From NCBI GenBank assembly GCA_020746835.1, contig JAGPNK010000002.1, forward strand, positions 2,976,001-3,040,000: DNA of 64,000 nt. The letters are read 5' to 3'. The translations under genes and the position numbers were made by a program. This DNA comes from Stachybotrys elegans. Its lineage: Eukaryota > Ascomycota > Sordariomycetes > Hypocreales > Stachybotryaceae. Shown one piece after another: positions 11,749-21,699 of the stretch (position 1 is its first letter; each line of letters begins with the position of its first letter). The notes beneath the pieces are model-generated. The model was not told the origin of the DNA. It worked only from the letters and a program-made list of their open reading frames with translations, and ran no database searches.

Positions 11749-13389
11749 ATGTCTACCTTGGAGCCACAGCCCCGGGCGCCTGCCGCCAAGGCTGCTGGCC
11801 TCACCAACATCCTCAACAACGACGACCAACCCCCGAACCATGCTCCTCCAGCCCAGCTCCGCGACTCGGGCTTCTATTCCACTGCTGAAGCTTCAAGCAA
11901 GCGTATGAACTCCTTGTTTAGCCATTGGCTCACCTCGTAGCTTGTGGCCTAGCCCACGGCCATAACCGCTCCATTGCTGACTGACCCCGTCTCCTTCAGA
12001 TACATCGGCAGCCTCGTTCAGCACCGCCGGTCTTAGCCCGACCACATCGGGATACCAGTCGTCACCCGCCGACAAGACCCCCTCGCCGATTGCATCACAT
12101 GTCACACCCAATCCGCTCGTCTCGCCATCGGTAAGCAATATGAGTGTCGCTTCAATGGTCTCCCCCGCGGCGGTTGGTAACCTCGACCAGCGCCGACACG
12201 AGCGACCCATTTCTATCGAATCCAATGGTCCGAACGGCGCCACTCTAGGCGAGACCCTTGCCTCAGGCTTGGCATCGCGCCGCGAGAGCGTTGACAGTAG
12301 AATCAACCAAGGCTTCAGCGACATGCGATTGGGCACCTCACCCTATGCCAGCAACAACCACTCTACAACATCGATTCAGAGTACTCTCCACAACCAGCGC
12401 AACCCGCGACCGGGGCTGGAGAACCTGGCCATTCACCGAATCTCCAACGGATACCAGCCCAGCGCAGAACGTAACCCTGAACCTAAGACCATCAGGACGG
12501 CCCCCGCCATTACTGGCCCTGCCACTGGCAACATTGCACGAGCCGCGGAGCCAACTAAGGGTCAGGCATGGGCTTTCCCCGAAGAGGAGATTCACAGATT
12601 GCCAGGCCACTATGACGACTCGCGACGCAGCAGCATCAGCGATTCTATAGCCAGTAGCCAGTTCACCACCGAGTCGCGACTACCCCCCGGCCAGCGACGC
12701 CTTGACGATGGTGCCGATTATCCTCGCATGTCGGGTACATCGGCTGAGTATCCTCCCGTGCACCACCATAGCATGCAACCCAAGCAGCTTGTCGATCTTC
12801 AGAACGAGGAGATTGGCGGACCCACTGGATCTCAACCATATAGCCGAACACCAGAGCTCAGGGTCAGCCACAAGTTGGCTGAACGCAAAAGGAGGACAGA
12901 AATGAAGGAGCTGTTTGACCAGCTTCGTGACTTGATGCCCCAAGAGCGTGGTTCCAAGGCATCCAAGTGGGAGATCCTCACTAAGGGTAGGCCGCTCACA
13001 ACCTCATGGTGACCCTTTTACTTGGAATGCAAGCTGACAAGATGATAGCCATCGCTGAGCACCAAAGGATGAGCGAAACTCTCCGCCTGTTGCAGGGCCA
13101 CTACGCCAACGCCATGCAGGAGAACGATATGTTGCGACGTGACATCGCCACACTCCGCATGAGCGCTGGTGGCCACCCTCATCCGTCGCACCCAGAGGCT
13201 CCTCACGTTGGCCCACCTGGACCTCAGCCAGGACCGTATTCCCAGGATGCCTACGCCAGCCAGAACCGCCCCGAGCTCCCTCCTCTGCGCGCTCTCGGCA
13301 GTGGGATGCCCCCCGGCCCGGAATCCATGACGGGAGTCCAGTACGAGACATCGAGGGCAGCAGGCTACAGGCCCGATGGAAGATATTAA
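11749..13389 (+). CDS. bHLH transcription factor
   Basis: Three exons, 11749-11902, 12000-12986 and 13049-13389, give 493 residues. Introns are 97 and 62 nt, with GTATGA/GTAGGC donors, CTGAC branch points and CAG/TAG acceptors; joining them keeps frame. Residues 1-330 are Ser/Pro-rich and look disordered. The bHLH lies at about 336-400: the basic region HKLAERKRRTEMKELF carries the His-Glu-Arg pattern (from H342) typical of CACGTG (E-box) binders. Helix 2 begins KASKWEILTKAIAEHQ, across the second intron. A leucine-containing coiled coil follows (about 400-435), then a Pro-rich tail. The protein should act as a dimer in the nucleus. It resembles the fungal DevR/PalcA-type bHLH group, which controls development, but that subgroup is from memory and uncertain. 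The start was chosen because exon 1 from this ATG joins in frame to exon 2. Confidence 0.88.
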
Positions 13390-15054
13390 AGGCGCCATCC
13401 AATCCAGTCAAGGTCAATCTGGAACTTGCACGCCTGACCGCCTAATACCCCTCCCTACCTTTCTATTTCTTCTCCCTGGCGTGTCAAAAGTACGAACGAT
13501 TTGAACGGTGTCATGAAGCTATTACCCCCCGTTGGCCTCGATGCAGACACGAAGCTTGCACGGCCTCGCGACATGACCGAACATGGATAAAGGGGACATG
13601 GACTCTTCTGTGACATTAGAATGATTATTGCGTGTGGACTGGATCTCTCCACCACTGTACAATTGCGGCGGACACCCTCGGGCCTACCCAACTGCTTCTA
13701 TTATGTCTGGTTGCTCCGACTCATCATTCGACCATTCTTATTTTCTTCACACCTATCTGGAGAAGGGGACCGACAGCGCCGTCCCCTTTTCCCCCTTTAC
13801 CTCTTACCCACACTCTTTCTATCATTACCTTTTCATTCTTCTTACTCTTCTTTTTTACCCCCTTTTTTTTTCTTTTTTCTATTTTCTTTTCTCGGAGATG
13901 TTTGGCTAGCACGGTCACCATCAGTCGAATCACGCATATATAAACTCGGAACAGGTTAAAGGTGGCGGGTTGTCGTTGGTCAGCGTATCGTGGGCGGGAG
14001 CTGGTTTATGTCCTGTCCAATGACAGAAGGACGTTTTTGCGGACAGCGGCAGGATATGATGCTCAGGATTTCTAAAGGCAAGGTGATACGGGGGCAATAG
14101 CGAAAGAAGCAGAGCGATGGAGATGAGAGGTGATATATACCCGACGGCCGCATGCCATGAGAAGAGGTTTGAAGGCAAAGTTGAGCCAATCAAAGCAGAG
14201 AGGAAATGCCCTCCCGGACCAGCCATCAGCGGCAACGGGACTGTATAAGGGGCAGCATATAGTGAATGAAGTTGCAGCCTCCAGAGGTTTGAATTCAACC
14301 AGGAGTCTCGAGTCTGACCTTTGTGCTTGCTACCGGGGATTGGTGGTACGTCTGCGGAGAGAACAGTAGCTGGCCACGGTACTGAGAATAGGAGAGTGAG
14401 TGAGTTGTTGGGGGTTTGGGAAGTAATTAAACAAACAATTACGCAAGCCAAAATCTGCCTGCCTCTGCCTGCCTGCACAGTGTATATATAGGATAGAGGT
14501 CAGAATGATTGGAGGCAGGTACATAGACACGCACCGAATGGTAAGCAAGATGCATGAGGTACGCAAGCCAGAGAGCGCTGTGCCTCGATGTGGTATGTAA
14601 GATGATGTGAACTGGATGACATGTGGTTGCGGAATTTGGAGCGGAGTTTGGATGCTTCAGACCCTTGGAAGCCACAAGACGAGCGGAGTTGCGGAGGACA
14701 GAGGACGCAGGGACTCGTTAGCGCATGGGAAAGGTACCCTTGGCGGGACATGCGATGGGTGGGCATTGTCCATCACCCCAAGCAAGACAGGAGGACATCT
14801 ACAACAATACACAACATCATTTCCCGTTGTTGAAGTTTTCTGATTCATTGATTGATTGAGTGAAAGAAGAAACCCAATTCTGCTGGCTGTCGACAGAGAA
14901 TCCCAGCGCAAGGGCATCTGTGCCGCACCTACTTTTTTCCCCTGCAATCGGGTCTCATTGATTCCGCAGGAGCCGATAACGTCTATCACCAAGACCAAAT
15001 CTAGCCATCATCCATCATACATACATACAACACGTACCATAGTTGTATTTTACC
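13390..15054. other. Intergenic region between two transcription factor genes
   Basis: 3' flank of the bHLH gene, then the promoter of the Zn2Cys6 gene. A strong T/C-rich run lies at about 13790-13890. Open frames on either strand look random; no supported gene or RNA was seen. Confidence 0.6.
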
Positions 15055-16626
15055 ATGGACGCCTTTGATACCCTCAGTCCAGCCAAGGCGGACCGCGGCG
15101 CTGCTTCACGGCAGAAGAGCTGCAATGCATGCGTCAGAGGCAAGAGACGCTGCGACAAGAAGACGCCGCGGTGCACACGATGCGGAGCCAAGGGCCTCGA
15201 CTGCATCTACCAGAGGATGCCGCCTTCTTCTGGCTCCTCGTCATCCTCGTCGGCCTTGTCGCCTACTCTCCCATCGGCGCAGCTGCACCAGCCGTCGTTG
15301 AACACTCCTACACTGCCAGACATGGTCGACTTTGACATGGGCGGCTTCGACATGGAAAGCCTGAGTGCGGGCACGGATACCAGCCCGGAGAGCCTGCAAA
15401 ACGACCTGACGCTGACGCTCGACCCGGCGCTCGACTTCTCCATTGAGTATTTCATGGCGGGTAGCGGCGCCGCCGACGCGGGCCAGCTCTGGAGCCTGCC
15501 GCCCAGCTACGGCTATGAGGGCAGCAAGCTCGAGATCCCGCCCGTGCCGACGCCGCCGCGGCTGCCCATCCGCGACGTGTCGCTGTACCGGCGGTCCGAC
15601 GCCTGCCAGGAAAGCCCCAAGTTCGACCTGCAGCACGCCCACGACCCCAACACGAGCCTGGGGTACATGGTGCAGATAGTCCGCGACCTGCACGTCGGCT
15701 TCGCCAAGACGTTGACGCTGCCCTTTATGCACGCACGGCTGTGGACATCGGCGGTGCCGGCGACCATGACGTCGGCGTTTTCGGCGGCCACGGCCAACGT
15801 CAACTGCACGGGGCAGAACAAGGGCTGGACGTACAAGCTCATCATGGACGCCGGCCACGCCGTGGTGCGCGAGGGTCACGAGGCGGTGACGCCGGCGGAG
15901 AAGCTCGCGCGCACGCAGGCCATGCTCGTCGTCAACTCCATCCGTACCTTTAGCGGGGACCTGACGCTCAAGGCGGCGGCGGACAAGGAGAGGAGCACGC
16001 TACTGGCGTGGATGAAGGAGCTCGTGAACCTGCAGATTGAGTCGGGGGAGAAGCAGGACGACCTGGCGTGCCGGGAGAAGCCGCCCAAGACGTGGGAGGT
16101 AGGTTACGGGGAACCATCTTGTCCTTGGTGCTTTGATGCTGACGGGCTCATTAGGACTGGGTGCTCGCTGAAAGCATTCGACGCACGAGATGGGTGTGCT
16201 TTGCCTACGTTTGTCTGACTGCAATCCTATCAGGGGACCTTGGAAGTGAGTGTCTGCCTAGGCGAGCAGCACGCGCCGCCTCGCTAACCAGTTTCCCAGC
16301 AATCATGGACGAGCCCTTCTGCCGCGATGCTGCTTTCACGGCATCACGACACCTGTGGGACGCGTCGTCGTCGGTCGATTTCTACCGTGCGTGGCGGGAT
16401 AAGCCCATGTTCTGCATCAAGGACATGTCGTTTACCGAGTTCTGGCAGCACGCACAGCCAGACGACATGGACGAGTTTACCAAGTCCATGTTCGCAGTGT
16501 GAGTGTGCCCCCCCCCTTTTTTTTTTTGATATGGAACTGAGATGCTGACTTTGTCTCGACAGACAAGCTGGTCCTGACCTGATGAGGGAGTTCATGCAGG
16601 GCCCATGCGCGGCGTCTGTGTGTTGA
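15055..16626 (+). CDS. Zn2Cys6 binuclear-cluster transcription factor
   Basis: Four exons, 15055-16098, 16155-16245, 16300-16498 and 16563-16626, give 465 residues; introns are 56, 54 and 64 nt. The N-terminal cluster has cysteines at 23, 26, 33, 40, 43 and 50 (C-2-C-6-C-6-C-2-C-6-C), the fungal GAL4-type zinc cluster. A Ser-rich linker follows (about 60-85). The central part around LTLPFMHARLW and the tail around SIRRTRWVCFAYVCLTAILS resemble the short C-terminal halves of pathway-type Zn2Cys6 regulators; the classic long Fungal_trans domain is not evident. It should bind DNA in the nucleus; targets are unknown. The start at 15055 has a good context (ACCATGG); an in-frame ATG at 15043 is less good. 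The last exon is short and the ending is uncertain: a further splice near 16613-16620 could join protein-like sequence ending at 16906. Confidence 0.82.
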
Positions 16627-16630
16627 TGAT

Positions 16631-16906
16631 ATGAACGTGGCATGGAGTTTCGGGTATTGGGATTTCTAAGCTTGCAGGGGCGTTGGTTACGAGACTATGT
16701 ATGGGAATAATACTATGGTGCCGGCTGCTGAGGCGGTGGCTACTTGGGATATATTTAAGGGCCAAGTTGAGAATATGCCAGTTGCATTGCATGGCTGTAC
16801 ACTACGAGTCGGTAGGGAGACTTATTGTTGGAGTTCACGGGTTGGAGCGGATGGGCCGGCGCTTGTTGGCTATGGTAATGAGTTGAATAAATATCTCATC
16901 TCCTGA
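16631..16906 (+). pseudogene. Possible remnant of a small secreted-type protein, or an extra 3' exon
   Basis: From 16631 one frame reads like protein, is interrupted by TAA at 16667-16669, then stays open to the stop at 16904-16906 (about 79 codons after the break). The readable part has two cysteines in the contexts VALHGCTLRV and RETYCWSSRV and ends GYGNELNKYLIS. That layout faintly recalls the C-terminal half of Hce2/Ecp2-type effector domains, where a Gly-Cys strand is followed by a Gly-Asn-Glx-Ile/Leu helix; this is an impression, not a match. Codon choice is AT-richer than in the neighbouring transcription factor gene. Alternatively it is an extra 3' exon of that gene, because a splice ending at an AG at 16675-16676 could keep frame. 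Confidence 0.3.
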
Positions 16907-17210
16907 ATCATTTTTCACAAACGAGCAAACCAGGCAGCACTGTGACGCGAAGTCAAAACATACCTAGCTGGGGAAAAAAAACAAACCCGCAACATGACTC
17001 CGTTCTTGCGCCGATGGTTGCCGTCCTGCTCATATTCCCTCACGTCCTAGTCAAGAAGAAACAAAGGGAAAGAAGGTGAGCAAAAAAAAAAAAACCAGAG
17101 ATCATGGTGTTGCCTTGCCCCTGTACACGTTCACACTCGGGCCTCCACGCTCATCACCGCCACCACCACCGCCTTTTGCAGTAAGGGTTTTTTTTTCCTT
17201 CCTCTCTTCT
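16907..17210. other. Short intergenic region
   Basis: A-rich runs at about 16973-16982 and 17080-17093 and T-rich sequence at 17188-17200. It probably holds the 3' ends of the flanking transcription units. No gene was seen. Confidence 0.5.
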
Positions 17211-17528
17211 TCAAATGGCACTTTGTCGTGTCAAGATGGCGGCACCAAGGACGCCGAGGTCTGAGTAGTTCTTGGTGACCTTGCCGTGCTTGGCGTCGTG
17301 GCGTTTCGTGGGCGGGTGACCCATGTCAGCCACGAGCTCGCGGGCGCGCTGTCGCAGGCCTCGTCTCTTGGCTTCCGAGTCGGAGGCGGCGGCGGCGGCG
17401 GCAGCAGCACCGGGGCCGGCAGAGGCAGAGGCGGAATCGTCGAGCGCCGGCTTGGTGTAGGAGCAGGCGGTGGTGGCCTCGGACAGCGCCGTGGACGACG
17501 TGTCGGAGCTGACGGAAGGGCGGCCCAT
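17211..17528 (-). CDS. Small hypothetical protein, 105 aa
   Basis: A single open frame of 105 residues starts MGRPSVSSDTSSTALSEATT, with a good start context (AGCCATGG). An Ala-run and acidic Ser/Ala segment occupies the middle (about 45-60). The C-terminal part is basic (EAKRRGLRQRARELVADMG, then HPPTKRHDAKHGKVTKNYSD) and ends in a short hydrophobic stretch. There is no signal peptide, membrane segment or known domain. The basic C-terminal half looks constrained and is the reason for calling it. The frame is open further upstream to an ATG at 17636, but the region between is Pro/Ser noise. It is transcribed in the same direction as the glutaredoxin gene. Function unknown; it could be a chance frame. 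Confidence 0.5.
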   Translation of the reverse strand: MGRPSVSSDTSSTALSEATTACSYTKPALDDSASASAGPGAAAAAAAASDSEAKRRGLRQRARELVADMGHPPTKRHDAKHGKVTKNYSDLGVLGAAILTRQSAI

Positions 17529-18516
17529 GGCTATAGGCTTGGAAAGGTTGTGTGGCGCAGAGGAGGGATTGAAGAAGGGGTTCTTTTCCTCTTGTCTCGG
17601 TAGAGAAGAGAGGGTGTGAGGGCTCAGGCGGGCCAAGGCTTGGGTTGGGGGACGCGATGATAGCGGACGCTGCCAAGACGCGCGCGCAGGTGCTGGATGG
17701 TTGCGAGTGAGATGGAAGGGATGATTTGATGCCAGGGTGCGGGAAAGGGTCGTTGTCGGGTTTGTTGGAATTGGCTGGGCGGCTTTGTGTGAGCGGAGAA
17801 GGAGATCGGCCTGGTCTGGTCTGGGCTGGCCTGGGGGGGCGCAGAGGCACAGGGCGGCTGGTAGATCCGCTGCCCCTCATTCTTGGGGGTGGCCGCGGCT
17901 TACATGATGTTCCAGGTTTCCTCCAATGGCAGGCCAAGCGTCATGCGAGCCGGCCGTGGCCATATCATGCATGATTCAATCCAGGGGACTCTTGATTACG
18001 GCCGTGACTATACGGCTGACGGGTAGAGGCGCGTTTGGAAGGATGGCCAAGTATTGTTGAGATGGCGTACGGGCATGGAGGCAAGACGGATACACAACAG
18101 TTACTCGATTTGAATCAAGATCATCCGTCAGGTCCGTCCCTCAGACCGGGGAGGGAGAGAGAGAGAAAGAGAGAGAGAAAATACATACTCTGTTACACTG
18201 GACTAGCGTTCACCATCATTCATCCAGTCCTCTGCCGCCAACGGCAGACATATCCTCGACCAAGCAAACCCATGGCAGATCCGTGCCATCTATGTCTACC
18301 TTTGCCAACGCCGATGCGCCCTGAAGCCCATGTACATACACATATTCCGGCAGCACCTAGCAAGATAGAAGAGTGAAGGAGAAGAAGAAAAGAAATAGAG
18401 AGAAAAAAAGAAGAAGAAAGAGAGGAGGAAAGAAGAGGAGGAAAAGTTGGACTAGCCAAAACCCAGAAACCCATCCCAAACAAGGCCGTCTCCCTCCTTC
18501 GCCCCTCGGCCGTCAA
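17529..18516. other. Intergenic region with GA-rich repeats
   Basis: Promoter of the 105-aa gene and 3' flank of the glutaredoxin gene. Holds a (GA)n tract at about 18150-18180 and an A/G-rich run at about 18374-18445. No further gene was seen. Confidence 0.55.
18150..18180. repeat. (GA)n microsatellite
   Basis: Interrupted GAGA/GAAA run in the 3' flank of the glutaredoxin gene. Confidence 0.85.
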
Positions 18517-19421
18517 TCAGACGTTGCCCGAGACGAAGCGGCTCACCATCTCGACGCGCTTGTTGCCCAGGTTGACAATCTTGTCGACGAGCTTGTCGTC
18601 GTTGTCGAGGGCGACGATGTCGTCGGCGCCGCCGATGCTGACGCCGTTGATCATGATGTTGGGCACCGTCCGCCGGCCCGTCTTCTCGTTGAGCTGGTCC
18701 TGCAGCAGCGGGCCCAGCGCGTGCTCGTCCAGCTCCACCACGTACGGGTCGGGCGTGATGTGGTACTTTTCGAGCAGGAGGCCCTTGGCGCGCTTCGAGT
18801 ACGGGCAGTATGTCTTGGAGAAGATGATGACTGGACAGATGGGGAGGGATTGGTTAGCTGGGGAAGGGGGGAGGGGGGAGGGGGGATTGCACATGGGATA
18901 GACATACCGGGTGACTTCTTTAGGATGCTGTTGAGCTCCATCTCGGCTTGGTGTTGCTCCTCGCTCTCCTCGGCGGCATCTTTGGGCTCATTGGCGCCTC
19001 CCTTGCCCTTCTTTCCCTGGCCACCGGCCGAGCTGCCCACGCCAATGACGTTGCTCGGGGGGTCGGGCCGCAGGCCGCCCTTCTCGTTGGCCTGCTCCTT
19101 GGCCTGCTGCTCGGCGGCCTTGAGGCGCTCCTGCATCTGGTGGGCCATCTGGATGTCGTCGGCGTCGAGGTCGCCGTCAGCGTCCTTGTCGGCGGGGATG
19201 TGGCCAACCTTGCCGCCAGTCTCCGAGTTGAGGACGGGCTGGCCGCGCGGGCTGCCGCCGCCGTCGGCGCCGGCGTTCATGGCGTTGACCGTCTTGTGGT
19301 AGAAGTCGGGTATCGTCCGCATATCCCGCTCCTTCTGGATGCTCGACGTGTAGAAGAGGATGACGACGACGGCGATGAGCGACGCCGTCATGACGAGGCG
19401 GAGCTGCCGGGGCGACGGCAT
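18517..19421 (-). CDS. Membrane-anchored monothiol glutaredoxin (Grx6/Grx7 type)
   Basis: Two exons, 19421-18908 and 18830-18517, give 275 residues; the 77-nt intron (18831-18907) has a GTATGT donor and CAG acceptor. An N-terminal segment (about 9-27, LVMTASLIAVVVILFYTSS) is a signal anchor. A long charged, disordered linker rich in Gly, Glu, Gln and Lys runs from about 50 to 165. The glutaredoxin fold follows (about 172-270), with active site CPYS at 180-183, cis-proline TVPN and a GG...D glutathione-binding loop. One active cysteine makes it a monothiol enzyme. Yeast Grx6 and Grx7, with the same plan, sit in the ER and Golgi and buffer glutathione redox and oxidative stress; the same site is inferred here. 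The intron contains repeated runs of six G or C, which is unusual. Confidence 0.9.
18857..18885. repeat. G-run repeat inside the glutaredoxin intron
   Basis: Three successive GGGGGGA-type units, plus flanking GGGG, on the + strand. On the transcribed - strand the intron therefore carries repeated C-runs between the donor and the branch region. Confidence 0.85.
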
Positions 19422-20277
19422 CTTTGGCTGCGTGGTGCGCGGGCGGCTGTTTGCGATGGAAGGGAAAAGTTGCAGATAGGTAGGTAGGTGGGTGTGGGTG
19501 TGGGTGTGTGTGTGATCAGGACACTCGAGGTACGACGATGCACATGGGCGCGGTGCGAATCGGCGGAGCAAAAGACTGTCGCGTGTCGGCTGTTTCGATG
19601 CTGGAATCGGTGAAACTCGACGAGTTGCAAATTGCAAGGTGCTGGAGGGGTGGAATGATTGGAATTATGTACCACCAACCCGCCTGTATGACGAGGTATG
19701 TACTATGTAGTCGCTGAGGTGGCCTTGTTTTAGAGGCAGCTCCGCGTTCCCGTTGGAGATGCCGCGCTTCGACGCTTGGGAAAAGGAGTTCGCGCGGCAT
19801 TGGCACCGCCTGATTGGGCCGTTGGGGGGAGCTCTGGAGCTCTGGAGCACTGAGCCTACGGGCCACTTTGGCGTCTAGACCCGGCCTGCCGCTTAGCAGG
19901 CGGCATCTCTCCACTTTGCAGCGGGGAAGCTTTAAGCCACCTCGGCGCTGCTGCATTTTGATGGATGATTTGTATGATTTCATTCCTCAGCGGCAAGTAT
20001 CATGACAGTCCATTCGCCTCAACAGTTTCTTACATTGCATTGGTAGTATGTAGAGCTGAACTCAATCGAGAATAAACAACACGTATGCGCCGAAGAGGAA
20101 ATGAAAATATGGCAAACAAAATAAAATAACCCTCAGAACCCCCAGGTATTCCTTATCGAGCTGAGTTTGAGCTCAACCAACATCACTAAACTTAGACCCC
20201 ACCAGCGCCATATCAATCATTGTCGACCCAAAGGTGGGAGTAAATCGAGCAGGTTGCCCAAAATATAAGGTCTGTTT
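19422..20277. other. Intergenic region: glutaredoxin promoter and 3' flank of the small secreted protein gene
   Basis: A GT-rich microsatellite (about 19476-19514) lies about 60 bp upstream of the glutaredoxin start. A GGAGCTCTGGAGCTCTGGAG direct repeat is at about 19829-19848. No gene was seen. Confidence 0.55.
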
Positions 20278-20595
20278 TTAGACTGCATTGTTGTCGAGGG
20301 GACTTCGCAGCACGAGCGTATCGTCGACGAACCCCCGGGCGGTACCAGACGCAGCAGTCAGGGCCACGACGGACACCATCTGCAAGTCCCGGGGCGTATT
20401 CTTGATGCGCGGCTCCTCTCTTGCCGCTTGCTTGTTCAAAGGCGGTTCCACGGCCGGGAGCTCGGGAGGAAGGGAGTCGGTGTCGTGGATATGGAACGAG
20501 TGCCTCGCGTGGTGGTATCGGTGATGTGTTGGCGCTGCCTGCAGCCCAATGGCAAGAAGCAAGAGTAGAAGCGAGATGAGACTGAAGAGAGCCAT
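20278..20595 (-). CDS. Small secreted protein, 105 aa
   Basis: A single exon of 105 residues. The N-terminus MALFSLISLLLLLLAIGLQA is a textbook signal peptide with likely cleavage after Ala20 or Ala21. The mature part (about 85 residues) is His-rich at first (THHRYHHARHSFHIHD), then Pro/Glu-rich, and ends with an Ala/Val segment (VSVVALTAASGTARGFVDD). It contains no cysteine, which is unusual for a fungal effector, and no recognisable domain. The frame is open far upstream of the chosen ATG, but only this start gives a signal peptide. It is divergent from SIL1 across 1.1 kb. The His-rich start might bind metal; that is speculation. Confidence 0.6.
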   Translation of the reverse strand: MALFSLISLLLLLLAIGLQAAPTHHRYHHARHSFHIHDTDSLPPELPAVEPPLNKQAAREEPRIKNTPRDLQMVSVVALTAASGTARGFVDDTLVLRSPLDNNAV

Positions 20596-21699
20596 GACGA
20601 TGAAATGAGCAAGTTGCGGGTGAAAGGAACGCGGAATCAACGGTTTACCTTGCGGCTGTGGGATACCTAACCGACGGATGCTCTTATAACAGGTAGCCTC
20701 GCACCGGGAAGGCCAATACGCGCTTCTGACGACGAAGCCCTTTGACATCTGGCCCTCGCCGTCTTCAGGCATCCGATTGAAAGCATTGGAATGGGCGAGC
20801 AGGTTGAAACGGCACAAAGCCCTGGTCAGAAGATGCGACTTCACCCATCATGTCTCGATCGTAAGAGACCCTGAAAGAGAGAGAGACAGTGGCCTCGATA
20901 CCACGGAACGATGGGAGCTACGGAAGCGTCATGTGGGATCCATGTAACTCGATGTCTTGGATGATGTAGATTCCACGTCGTAGAAGAATCCCCAGCCTCT
21001 TCCGTCGCATGCAGGACCTCGTGTATCACTACGCGCGACATAAATTCCAATCCCTTCACTGCGCCCACTGCACCCACTGCGCCCGCTTGATATCAAGTCA
21101 GTTTGAGTCTTCAGGTTGCATCGTTGTGTTGAAATTGGCAGATGCATGAAGGGTCTCGTGGCTGTGACTAACATGGTGTCCTTCTCGGCCAATCAGAGAA
21201 TGCCAACTCGAGCGCTTCCAATCGTGCCCCAGAAGCGCCACCAGCAAGCCTAGTTTTCAGGGCACTATTAGCGAATGGCCACTGTACAGTACTCCATTCG
21301 CCTCTATCGTTAATAATGGGACCCGGGATAGGAGGCAGGACTTCAAAGTTGCCAGTTTGCCCTTCTATCACCTTCCAAAACATCCCCTACGCCAGGTGTC
21401 CTCTTTCAAAGCCTTTGACTCATAAGCATCTTGGGGCTTCCAATTTATAGACTTGCATTTGCCCTTTTTTCTTGTTTTATTTCCCCCTTCCTTATTGATA
21501 TTCCAGCTTCCACGATACCCCTTCCTCACTGCATTCCTTGACCTGCCCACCTTCAGTACCTGCTAGAAGCGACTGTGGCCGAAACCGAGCCGGTTCTTCT
21601 CTCTCACCGCTGATACTGAATCAGCGCCTCGCAACACTTTATCCTCACAAAAAGGCCCCGGGAAAGCTGCCGCAGCAGGTAGCGCAGTTCCGTGGCACA
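20596..21699. other. Divergent promoter region between the small secreted protein gene and SIL1
   Basis: 1.1 kb holding both 5' regions. A frame upstream of the SIL1 ATG stays open to 21538 but has no upstream ATG and reads as leader. No additional gene was seen. Confidence 0.55.

Noticed and set aside
15241..15879. 212-codon antisense frame opposite the Zn2Cys6 gene
   Set aside because: Arg/Val/Gly-rich shadow of a GC-rich gene whose own frame has the zinc cluster and consistent introns.
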